Shown here in pieces: positions 23,268 through 32,703 of a stretch of 64,000 bases of DNA. The notes below the pieces were generated by a model. The model was not told the DNA's origin. It did no database searches and saw nothing but the letters and a program-made list of their open reading frames with translations. The stretch spans positions 1-64,000 of the forward strand of contig JAHYIO010000001.1 in the NCBI GenBank assembly GCA_020543525.1. Direction: 5' to 3'. Numbering within the stretch: position 1 is the first letter of the stretch; each line of letters begins with the position of its first letter. The translations under genes were made by a program, and so were the position numbers. The stretch is from Coriolopsis trogii (lineage: Eukaryota; Basidiomycota; Agaricomycetes; Polyporales; Polyporaceae).

Positions 23268-23823
23268 AGTTTGAGGGCGGGTAAGCTTGGTCGGCGCGGT
23301 CGGACGGGTTTGCGATAGTGAGCAAGGGGCAGGATACGTCGACGTCGCTGGGCGGATAGCGGCGACTCCGGGCGAGACACTAAGTACCATCCTATGTGCG
23401 TGTATACAGCGGCCTTTGCGCTCGTCCTCGATCGTTCGACTGGGTTGTATAGCACGAGATGCTCGCTGGAGCTCGTGTTGGGTGGCATACCTGCACCCAC
23501 ATTGGGCAATGCAAAGTCAGCACGAGTTTGGTGGCGACTCGGACGCACTGCTCTGCTACCCGCGACAACTCTGAGGCTCAGCGCAACGCCGTAGCATTGG
23601 AGAGCAGAGGAATCAGCAGTTCTGACTGTAGAGACGACTTTGCTCGGCCATTGGTCAAATGTGCGACATACCAGGGCCGCTCAGCTGTCTGTTGGGCGCA
23701 GCGGAATCAAACCTACGTTGGAGTGGCGCTCCGGCTGTGTAAACTGCTACTTTGTATAGATTGAGGCGTTGAACTTAGTGGACGTCCCTGCGCCGTGGGT
23801 GCGGAGTTGCAGTTGTATGATGA
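23268..23823. other. FPP synthase upstream region
   Basis: Promoter side of FPP synthase. No TATA box, repeat or credible gene seen. Confidence 0.35.
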
Positions 23824-24634
23824 TCACTCGACGAGCGAGTCCTCGTGTGGATTGTGCCATCGCTCGTACTTCGTAGCATTGGGCACCGTGTAGATTTGAG
23901 CATAGCAGTGGTCGACGTCGTGGAGGAGATCTGCTGCACAAGGCTCGATCTCGGCAGGTAAGTTCGCCCTCTGGCGCCGAGTTATGTCTCTCCGAGTCCA
24001 CCACGTCGCTCTCAGCTGTATGTTTGCCCATGAGCAACGAACGAATATCGGGAGCGAGACCTCACACAGTAGGAAGAGCCGCATGACGGAGAGGGCGAAT
24101 GGCCAACGCGGCGACTACAACGTGGTCTTCTGCACATGCCAGGGCTCGAGTCCTTGTTTCATGTCGGAAACGCGCTGCCACGCCTCAGCGAGCTCCATCG
24201 ACCGATTTCTTGCTCGTACGATGCTTTCCTCTCTCAACTCGAGGACGTCCCACACTCGGACTCGACTATCCCACAGGCTCTGCACTACTGCCTCGCCTTG
24301 CAGCATACGAACCGAGGCCACCGCGCTTGAAGGTTAGTTGTGTGCATCTTCCAAAGCGTTCGAACGGGACGGCACTCAGCCATCACACTACCCGGACCGC
24401 AGGGAGGGGCGGTGGTTGTGGCCGATGTTTGAGGAGTAGAGCGAGTACGACATCGTGGGTTGGAGGATGCGATGGACAGCTTGGTGCTGGTCGATGGACG
24501 CCTTGTTCGATACTCTCTCGAACGGGGTGGTTGACAACGTACGTCGCTCCCTCTGCGCTGTGCTGGGTTGAAGCAGATGCCCCGGTGAGCTCCGTCGATC
24601 TTGGTACGCTTATGTATGTTTTTGCGAGCGACAT
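23824..24634 (-). CDS. Possible hypothetical gene of about three exons
   Basis: Three minus-strand pieces read like protein: one starting MSLAKTYISVPRSTELTGAS (from 24634), a helical one with RVWDVLELREESIVRARNRS then MELAEAWQRVSDMKQGLEPW (about 24321-24118), and one ending CYAQIYTVPNATKYERWHNP before a stop at about 23824. I could not fix the splice joins. The middle piece has regular heptad-like charge spacing, suggesting a coiled helix. Family not recognised. Confidence 0.35.
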
Positions 24635-24639
24635 GAGGT

Positions 24640-25975
24640 GATGCGAAGGATGATCAAGACTCTTGGGTGGTAGGCCTGTCACCGCGTCCAGCAGCCATCC
24701 TCGAGTAACACCACACTCGACTCGGCTGAGATGCCGAGGTACGCCGCCGGTGGTTCATACATAACCGCGACGAATGGGATGCTCTCACTTGTCTTCCTCC
24801 TCCACCCCTCTCCAAGTTCTCTCCCCATTCTCACATCCTGCTGCTCGACCTACCGATGCGTCATGCTGGACGTGCCCGACATGCACGCTGTCGGCAGCCG
24901 CGCGCCGCAAGCTAAGAGTTGTAGTCTACCTACAGCGTTCTATGGGACCGTGATCGTGCGTACGTCTTTCTCCTGTCCGAATCTGCATCGTTTTCCTTCC
25001 TGCATTTCCACCAAACCCTGTCGCAGTGCGTCCTTGTGCATCATACCACTCCGATGTACTCAGAGGCATCTCTCCGTGACCGCATCCTCTGGCTTGATGA
25101 GCCGAGCCTGGCCTGTGCTCGATGCGTGCATGAAACGTGTCGGAGTATACAACGCCGCAGTACGTCCTTGTGCAATGTCGTAGCAACTGCGGACACAGAG
25201 GCGCAGCCACTGTCAGCCCGCGTCGAAGAGGCGGCATCCAAGCCAGACATGGGCGACCGACCGTTTCCGTGTTCCCCGGTACGTGGTTCATGCCCTTACC
25301 AGATGCCAAAGGTACCCGACGGGCGGGGGTTCAGCGGGATCCATCCGAATCCCGTTCAGTGCACTCCCGGCCTGCGACACATCCCCGAACACACGTGCTT
25401 AACGCGATAGGCCGCCTTCACCATTCGCAGATATCACTGGCCAACTTGGCTGGCGCTATCGCACAGGGCGAACATAGCCAAGTGTTCTGGGCGATAGTCA
25501 TTTGGCCCAGCATCTACCCAGCGTCTCCAGGGTGAACACTAAGCGCACTACAAATTCCTCCTCGCGCGTCCATCATGACTTCCTCATCCTGCCTTCAGAT
25601 CTCTTTTGCTCCAGGTGGGTTCGGTGTCGGACGAGGACTCGCTTGACCGGAGGCTCCTCAAGCCCTCTAACGGACCTCTGTCGCGCGGGACGTCCACCTT
25701 GAAGTCAACGCTCGTGGCCAATACCGCATCCGGGTCGATGGGCTCGAGACCCGATCATGTTAAACTTCAGCATCCCTCCCGATTGTATTGGGCATCTCGG
25801 GCTGGGCATCTCTTAGCTCGAGCGACATCGGGCCTGATTGGACACTACCCCGCAGTTCGTTTTAGAACGCCGTCGGTATTCTCTGTTTTCCATCACCGTC
25901 TTGGCTACACCGCGCGAGCCTCATAAAACCTACATGGCCGGTCTCGTGCGCATATTCTAGCCCCGTTGTTTCGCT
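24640..25975. other. Intergenic region without a supported gene
   Basis: Several short open frames on both strands, but none with a coherent protein pattern or good splice signals. No repeats or RNA genes seen. Confidence 0.35.
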
Positions 25976-25978
25976 GCT

Positions 25979-26160
25979 GCCTCTCTCTCTCTCTCTTTCG
26001 TTCTCTGTCGATTCGATTCTCTCTGGACCTGGTGTCCCCATTCTAGTGCTCCTGCGCCCAAAGCCCGACGTCCGAACAGCGTTCGCATACCCTCGTCGGT
26101 CCCCGCGACTTCACACAACCCATCCCATCCCATCCCATCCCATCCATCCCATCTCATCCC
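25979..26160 (+). repeat. CT microsatellite and CCCAT pentamer run before carbonic anhydrase 2
   Basis: A CT dinucleotide run (about 25980-25998) and, ending 4 bp before the ATG at 26165, a CCCAT/CCATC tandem run (about 26121-26160). The second lies in the likely 5' leader and could affect transcription start choice or leader length. Confidence 0.8.
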
Positions 26161-26164
26161 CCCG

Positions 26165-27562
26165 ATGCTCTCCGCTCCCCGCATCGTCTTCGCGCTCGCG
26201 CTGCTCGCGGTCCAGGCCTCGGCGAACTGCATGCACAACACGTACATGTCCAAGCGCGAGGAGGGCAAGGTCGCCGTCTCCAACTTTGGCTACTCGGGCA
26301 CGATCGGGCCCGTCAACTGGGCGTCGATCGACCCCGCCAACTCGGCGTGCGCGACGAGCAAGGTGCAGTCCCCGATCGTCATCGACGACTCGGTCCCGTT
26401 CGCGTCCGAGGCGCCCAAGATCAGCTTCAAGAACGTCGAGGAGGCCGAGTTTGAGAACCTGGTGAGTGCGCGCGGCCAGCGGGCGCAGGGGGCGCGCGCG
26501 TGCATGCATGCGTGCTGGAGATGCGCGGGACGTGGAGAGCTGACGCTAGCGGTGCGGGGGTGTAGGGCTCGACGATCGAGGTCATCGCGGAGGGGACGAC
26601 GACGTTCGCGGGGAAGGAGTTCACCCTCAAGCAGTTCCACTTCCACACCCCGAGCGAGCACCGGATCAACGACGAGTACTACCCGCTCGAGGTCCACATG
26701 GTGCACGAGTCTTCTGGTGCGCGTTCCGCTGTCCTCGTCCGCCGTCTTCCCCGTTTGACCCTCGTTGCAGACGGCGCGATCGCGGTCCTGGCACTCCCCT
26801 TCCAGCTCACCGAGGACGGCTCGACGACGGAGCTGCTGACGAACGTCGTCAAGAACATCAAGGACATCGCCGAGCCCGGCACGGTCACGAAGACGGGCCC
26901 GCTCGACTTTGGGGCCATCACGGAGACGCTGCAGACGAAGAAGCTCTTCCAGTACACGGGCTCGCTCACCACCCCCCGTACGTGCCCCCTCTCCGTCCGT
27001 GCACACGCCATGTTCGTCCGAGATGCTGATCCGCGGCTGCAGCGTGCGCCGAGGGCCTCACCTTCCTCGTCCTCTCCGAGCCGCTCCCGCTCAACGTCGC
27101 GACGTACAACACGATCAAGAGGACGGTCAAGTTCAACGCGCGGTTCACCCAGAACAAGCTCGGGGACCGCAACCTCATCGACATCGCCGCCGAGCAGTCC
27201 GCAAAGGACAACGGTCAGTCCTCCTTCCCTCCCTTCTTTCCTTCCTTCCTTGCGCCGAGTCCGCTCCCTATGACCTGCGATAACTGACGAACCGTCCGCG
27301 CACGACAGTGATCACGAACGCCAAGTGCGCCATCGCCGAGGCGCCGTCGTCGTCCTCCGAGAAGAGCGCGAACTCGTCCAGCGCGCACGGCTCCTCGTAC
27401 TCGACCTCGTCCTCGTCCTGGAAGGGAGACGAGACAAAGGTGAAGGAGGCGTGCTCGATGCTCTGCGAGGCCGCGCACCCGATGTCGCACGCGTGGGAGG
27501 CGGCCAAGGCGCACGTCGCGTCCAGCAGCTACAAGCGTTCCAGCTTCCACCACTCCCACTGA
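26165..27562 (+). CDS. Secreted alpha-carbonic anhydrase, copy 2
   Basis: ATG at 26165 starts a signal peptide (MLSAPRIVFALALLAVQASA) and NCMHNTYMSKREEGK. The zinc ligands are in LKQFHFHTPSEH and LEVHMVHE. The reading continues through LFQYTGSLTTPP, CAEGLTFLVLSEPLPL and FNARFTQNKLGDRNLIDIAA. Introns lie at about 26462-26565, 26717-26768, 26979-27042 and 27213-27307. The C-terminal extension is Ser-rich with two further Cys and His-rich last residues (KRSSFHHSH), quite unlike copy 1. Reaction and extracellular location are as for copy 1. It is on the opposite strand, 10 kb away, with the array and FPP synthase between them. Confidence 0.92.
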
Positions 27563-27948
27563 GTCGGTCGGTCGGTCGCTGGTGTTTCGTGTTTCGTGCT
27601 TCATGTTTCGTGACTTGTGTGCTCTCGGGACGATTTGGACACTGTGGTTTTCATCTTGCGGAGCGCGACTTCGAGGACCAAGGACAGTTAACGTATGGGG
27701 TATCTATAGGGCCGGCGTTGGCATGTAGTGCTAGTCTTTCATTGGGGCAGGACTTTTTTTATGAGTACATATCGATCTCTCGACCGATGAGGCTTTGAGA
27801 GCGTGGCCTAGTATATGACAAGACTGGGTTCGAGAAGTATATCGACCGGCGCGCGAGCCAGACTGCTATATCCCATTCCGAGAACGGCGGTGAGTGAACT
27901 GTTTCCTTACGTAAGGAGATCGACGGAAGCGATTCGAGTAAAATTCCA
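27563..27948. other. 3' flank of carbonic anhydrase 2
   Basis: Downstream region with GGTCGGTCGG-type and TGTTTCGTG-type short runs just after the stop. No gene seen before the transposon target duplication at 27949. Confidence 0.4.
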
Positions 27949-27957
27949 ACGTCGTGC
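27949..27957 (+). repeat. Target-site duplication, left copy (9 bp)
   Basis: ACGTCGTGC, repeated exactly at 29637-29645 immediately outside the right inverted arm. Confidence 0.85.
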
Positions 27958-28222
27958 CAGGCTCCTAACCAGCCTGCCTTGCGTCGTCGTTCAACTATAT
28001 CCTAGTTGCGAGGGTCGAGTAGTGTATGTAGGAACGTAGCGGTAGTGTAGGTGGAACTCAGCCACGTATATTTGAAGGACCGATCAAGACCGATTGATGG
28101 CACCACTGGTAATACGAGCTCCGATACACAGTGTTTAAACTCCTAAACCTTAGACTTTGAAGACGACGCAAGGCAGGCTGGCAAACTATGTCGTGTGAAA
28201 GCTTGGTCAGCTTCGCGCGCCA
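27958..28222 (+). repeat. Left 265-bp inverted arm
   Basis: Pairs with 29372-29636. Inside it are two perfect 20-bp inverted copies of CCAGCCTGCCTTGCGTCGTC (27969-27988, and as reverse complement 28162-28181), bounding a 213-bp sub-unit. Confidence 0.9.
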
Positions 28223-28242
28223 ATGCTCCCGAGCAGCAACGA

Positions 28243-28873
28243 GCTTCGAAGTAGTCTCGTGACCAGACGTTCGGAGCTCGAAATCTCGGACGAATCCGAG
28301 CTCCTGAACGTCTGGAGGCTTTACCCCCGTGACTCCCCGCTTGGTGACCGATGTGACTCGCTGGTCGCGTTTGGGGTAAGCGCCAACATGGCACTCCTCT
28401 ATATCTGCGGTTCAACTGTACTGGGAGACAACCTCAGAGGCTAACAGAGTACAACATTTACATGCTTTTGACATCCCAGCCAGTCTCCCCCCAATTGAAA
28501 GCTTGAGAGGGCTGCGGGGAGACATTCAGGCTCTCCCACTACCTGTGGCAGTGAGGAGGACTTGAATGTCGCCCCGCCTTGACACTTTTGCAGCCATGAG
28601 TTGAGCCAACTGGCTTGCAGTGACACAATCAGCATTGCTGCTGTCAAATATGGGCCCCTTGCTTGATGTAACTCATATTATCAGGCTACAAGGTGAGGGA
28701 GAAGCAGCTCGGGGTCATCGGACATTGAGCTGGAATGTCACGAAGGTCACTCAGCGGTCACCAAGGGGGGAGTCACGGGGGTAAAGCCACCAGACGTTCA
28801 GGAGCTCGGATTCGCCCGGTTTTTCGAATCCGATTGAAGCTCCGAACGTCTGGTCACGAGACTAGCTTCGAAG
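28243..28873. mobile_element. Nested smaller inverted-repeat element with its own 9-bp target duplication
   Basis: The element body is 28252-28864 (613 bp), starting TAGTCTCGTGACCAGACGTT and ending in the reverse complement. GCTTCGAAG flanks it on both sides (28243-28251 and 28865-28873). The arms match for about 27 bp at the tip and again over most of the next 90 bp, with a diverged patch between. Each arm also holds a small hairpin (CCAGACGTTC...GAACGTCTGG). No transposase. It inserted into the interior of the larger element, so it is the younger insertion or was carried along with it. Confidence 0.75.
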
Positions 28874-29371
28874 GCGGGAGAGGGAGTCGATCATGTTGTG
28901 TATGGCAGTCAAGGAGATTGACAGTCCTGCACGGGCAAGGACCTCTATCAAGAGCTCTGACGCAAAAGGAGAATGACAGTAGAATTTGATGAGGCTCGCA
29001 ATCACATTGCATTAACTTGTGCATGCAGGAATGCACACTCATTTAATAGGATGAACCGCAGTGCCACGAATAGTAGTGTCTCTATTAGCTGTGCGTCGCC
29101 GCTGCTTGGAGGGACAATCAGGCCTCAGGGTTTCTAGCACTCGTCTACGTCTTAGTCCGATCGTGTTCTCACCCTCCACCTGTGCCGGAGAGGAGCGTCG
29201 CAATAGGTATAATGATTAGAGAGCAGAACAACTAAAAATCAGCCGATGCTTGATGTTCCGAAGGCAGCCATAATGCAATTCATAGCGGTCCAATCCATTG
29301 TGAATAGGCTGAGGGAGACGCGACGGACGCGACGCTGTATACTTACCCGAGACGCGTTTGCACCGTTATCG

Positions 29372-29636
29372 TGGCGCGCGAAGCTGACCAAGCTTTCACA
29401 CGACATAGTTTGCCAGCCTGCCTTGCGTCGTCTTCAAAGTCTAAGGTTTAGGAGTTTAAACACTGTGTATCGGAGCTCGTATTACCAGTGGTGCCATCAA
29501 TCGGTCTTGATCGGTCCTTCAAATATACGTGGCTGAGTTCCACCTACACTACCGCTACGTTCCTACATACACTACTCGACCCTCGCAACTAGGATATAGT
29601 TGAACGACGATGCAAGGCAGGCTGGTTAGGAGCCTG
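29372..29636 (-). repeat. Right 265-bp inverted arm
   Basis: Reverse complement of 27958-28222 with a single difference (A for G in the outer 20-bp sub-repeat). Confidence 0.9.
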
Positions 29637-29645
29637 ACGTCGTGC
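29637..29645 (+). repeat. Target-site duplication, right copy (9 bp)
   Basis: ACGTCGTGC, exact match to 27949-27957. Confidence 0.85.
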
Positions 29646-30117
29646 GTATGTTAGGCTACTCTTGACTGGTAATCACATCTATCCAACGTCTTACAGCGAT
29701 CAACGCCTTAGCTACAGGGCTGAAATCGTTTACAGCCTAGTACGGTGCCACCATCGTATGGAGAAGTTCGGAGTCCTTGTACTGCCAGTGAGGATCCGCC
29801 GATACTCTCCATCTTCCAAGCGATGTTGAAACGCTCGCTGGACGTTGCAGCCCGTCCGAAGTTTACCACTTGGCATGCATACGAATTGACAGGTACGTCC
29901 AAGACTCGCGCGCGCGATTGTACGCTTGTGGTTAGCTCACGCGGAAAAGCAGCGCTTTTGTCACGACCACCTGATGTAGTATACCCTCGAGAGGGTGCGT
30001 TGGACGGCGTTCCTCGGGCAAGTCCATGCATCGTGTGCGCGGAAGAAGTACCAGACTCGGTTCTGGAAGGCTCAATGCGGCTCGGGGTGCCACTCTTCTG
30101 CGAGCGCACGATGATCA
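29646..30117. other. Intergenic DNA before GH16 copy 1
   Basis: An open frame at 29745-30122 has no recognisable domain and overlaps the TATA box of the GH16 gene, so I treat the stretch as promoter DNA. Confidence 0.4.
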
Positions 30118-30123
30118 TATAAG
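30118..30123 (+). promoter_or_regulatory. TATA box of GH16 copy 1
   Basis: TATAAG within CATATAAGTACAC, 61-66 bp before the ATG at 30184. Confidence 0.5.
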
Positions 30124-30183
30124 TACACTCGCTCGGACCTCGTCTCTCTTCGCGGGTGCTCCTCTCACCCCTCCCTCGTGATT

Positions 30184-31777
30184 ATGCTTGCATCCCGTGC
30201 TTTAGTCACATTCTCTTGCTATGTCGCATCTGCGCTTGCTCGAACATTCAGCCAATCCGACAGCTACTCGGGAGCCAACTTTCTGTCCGGGTTCCAGCAC
30301 GAGGCCATCAACGATCCTACACACGGTCGAGTGTGAGTCCAGTTTGGCGAATCCCAGTCTCCCCTCTCATCCGCAGAGCCGCGATGAGGCTGGATCCCGA
30401 CCTGATCGCTCTTTGCAGGACCTACGTGGACCAAGCGACCGCGCTCGCGCACAACCTCACACAAGCATGGGCCGACCACTTCATCATCCGCGCAGACCAC
30501 ACGACCGTCTTAAGCCCGTCCGGCCCCGGGCGCGAGTCTGTGCGCCTGCAGAGCTACAAGAAATACACCACCCACGTTGCAGTGTCCGTACCGTCTCCGC
30601 GTGCTCTCAAATAAGAACAAGCTTCGGCTGACACCGCGCACGCTGACCAGGTGGAACATCCGTCACATGCCAGAGGGATGCTCGTAAGTCGCTCTTTATT
30701 TGGGAGCCTCCGTCCGGTTTTGCGCGTCGATGTCGAGTATGTCTGACACCGCTGGACGCATATGACCGTCAGAACATGGCCTGCCGTGTGGGAGGTCGGC
30801 GATAACTGGCCCCATCAAGGTCACCAGTCGCGCCTTGCGTATGGTACCTCCACCGCTCACTCGCTTTACGTAGGGGAGATCGACATCGTCGAGGGCGTGA
30901 ATGACCAATCCCCGAACCAGGCCTCGTTCCATACCGGACCTGGTAAGTACCCGTCTCGTCACGGATCCCCCTCGTCTTCGAGTCTCATGTGCTCACATGC
31001 GACCGCCCTGCAGACTGCACCATGCCCGAGACCCGCGCACAGACCGGGTAGGTCACATCCCACTGAGAACAAACCCCCGGGATCCAGGCCATTCACCTCC
31101 CCATTGCCCCCCACGTGCACAGGACAGAGACGGGGGGAAACAACTGCGACTCCGCCGCGACCGGCAACACAGGCTGCGGCGTCAAGTCCGCTCAGACGAA
31201 CAGCTACGGCCCAGCGTTCAACCGCGCCGGGGGCGGCTTCTACGCCATCGAGCGCACGAACGAGGCCGTCAAGATCTGGTTCTGGTCTCGTCGGGATCGT
31301 CACATCCCCGGGGAGGTGCTCCTTGGCCTCCCTTCGATCAACACCGACCACTGGGTGGGTCTCGTCGTGACGTCTGACCCCGTACCGTACGGTCGGCCAC
31401 TGATTTGTGCTTGCCACAGGGCGCCCCGTTCGCGTACTATCCGAGCACGAGCTGCGACTTCACCACCCACCTCGGCGGCCACAACCTCATCATCAACCTC
31501 ACCCTCTGTGAGTGGTGCCACACTCGCTCTCAGGCGAGTCGAGCCTGACAAGTCGCTTGACAATCTTACCAGGCGGGGACTGGGCCGGAAACGCCGACCT
31601 GTACACCGCCGCGGGCTGCCCTGCCGACTGCATCTGTGAGTAGACCGTGTCCCTCTCACTCTCATTCCAGGAACACAGTGTCGCTGACGCCTTGGGCCAC
31701 CAGCCTTCGTCAACAACGATCCGTCTGCGTTCGCCGAGGCGTACTTTGACGTGCAATGGCTCAAGATCTACGAGTGA
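30184..31777 (+). CDS. Secreted GH16 beta-glucanase (laminarinase-like), copy 1
   Basis: ATG at 30184 gives a signal peptide (MLASRALVTFSCYVASALA), then TFSQSDSYSGANFLSGFQHE. The catalytic GH16 motif is GEIDIVEG (ExDxxE; the first Glu is nucleophile and the last acid/base in this family). Other matches: VWNIRHMPEGC, TWPAVWEVGDNWPHQ, NSYGPAFNRAGGGFYAIERT, HNLIINLTL, CGDWAGNADLYTAAGCP and the end YFDVQWLKIYE. About nine small introns. The protein probably cuts beta-1,3(1,4)- or 1,3(1,6)-glucans of fungal or plant walls outside the cell. It is paralogous to the gene at 41136-42770 with matching exon layout. Confidence 0.9.
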
Positions 31778-31839
31778 ATGTCCTCGCAAGCGCTTCCTGA
31801 GCTTGACTCGTGAGCCTTTTGATCGCTGACACCATAGCT

Positions 31840-31870
<31 letters not shown>

Positions 31871-32703
31871 TCTTTGGAGGGCGGACGGCACCGTGACGGA
31901 TGCGGAGGCGACGCAGTCGGGTCTGGGAGGGCTGTACGTGCCCTTGTCCCCGTCCTCTTCTTTTCCCGCGCCATACGTTGTACCGTTTATACCATGACCG
32001 AAGTGAATCAAAGCTCGCAAGTCGCTGTCCTTTAAGGACGTATCTCCGCTCTCCCAACGTTGCGCTTGCGGGACGACGCAGACTCGGCGCGCGCGTTGGA
32101 CGGTAGGAACCCGAACGATGTGCTGCGAAGCGCAACCCGACAGAGACCATTGCTCAACTATGCAGCAGCTAGACGAGCGAGCTTTCGGACATGAGCTCCG
32201 AGTCGTTCGTAGTCTCCGTTCTCTCGTCATCAACTTGAAAGCCGCGCGAGCATGACGGCTTGATCCAGCGAGAGTCCAGGAACGCCGTACCAACGCTGCG
32301 ATCGAACACAGTGCACGGTCGGTCACTGGCACGACACAACACGCCCATGTAGCTCACGATGAGAGTTGCCGAAAAGAAAGAAAGAAAAGAACGCGAGTGT
32401 TCAAGGAGGCAGTCAGTGTATCCATTGAGGGAAAGAACACGCACCTGACTATCCGTACACGCCGAACACCGCGCAATTGCCAACAGGAGCAACACACCGT
32501 CCACCGGCGTAAATATTACAAAACACCCGTACATGAAGAGTACACGACAGACAGCGACGAGAAGCGCGACACAGACGACACAGACACAGAACCAGGCTCT
32601 ATAAGGAGGAAACACGAGAGACGTACGGTCAAAACCCCCACCGAGGCGACCCCTCTGGATCCTCTGCGTCACACCCAAGCTCCCCGTCCCCCCCCACGCG
32701 CGC
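31778..32703. other. Intergenic region between convergent GH16 and PARP genes
   Basis: Carries a TCCTCG microsatellite (about 31837-31870) and an AAAG run (about 32373-32392). Both neighbours end here. No gene supported. Confidence 0.45.

Larger units (their letters stand above)
27958..29636. mobile_element. Non-autonomous DNA transposon, Mutator-like (long inverted arms, 9-bp target duplication)
   Basis: The element begins CAGGCTCCTAACC and ends with its reverse complement. The left arm 27958-28222 and right arm 29372-29636 are 265 bp each and, compared base by base, differ at one position without indels. It is flanked by the 9-bp direct repeat ACGTCGTGC. Long arms with a 9-bp duplication are typical of Mutator-like elements. 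hAT elements have 8-bp duplications and usually short ends, so are less likely. No transposase is encoded, so movement would need help in trans. The interior holds a second element (28252-28864). The near-identity of the arms implies a recent insertion or gene conversion. It sits between carbonic anhydrase 2 and GH16 copy 1. Confidence 0.85.

Noticed and set aside
28143..28989. Short frames with similar SHGGK-(A/T)-RRSGARIRP peptide on both strands
   Set aside because: They are the two arms of the nested element read in opposite directions, not genes.
29745..30122. Plus-strand frame of 125 codons before GH16 copy 1
   Set aside because: No domain, covers the TATA box of the GH16 gene, and ends 60 bp before its start; taken as promoter DNA.
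31837..31870. TCCTCG tandem run as a possible regulatory array
   Set aside because: Simple microsatellite in a convergent intergenic region; no sign of function.
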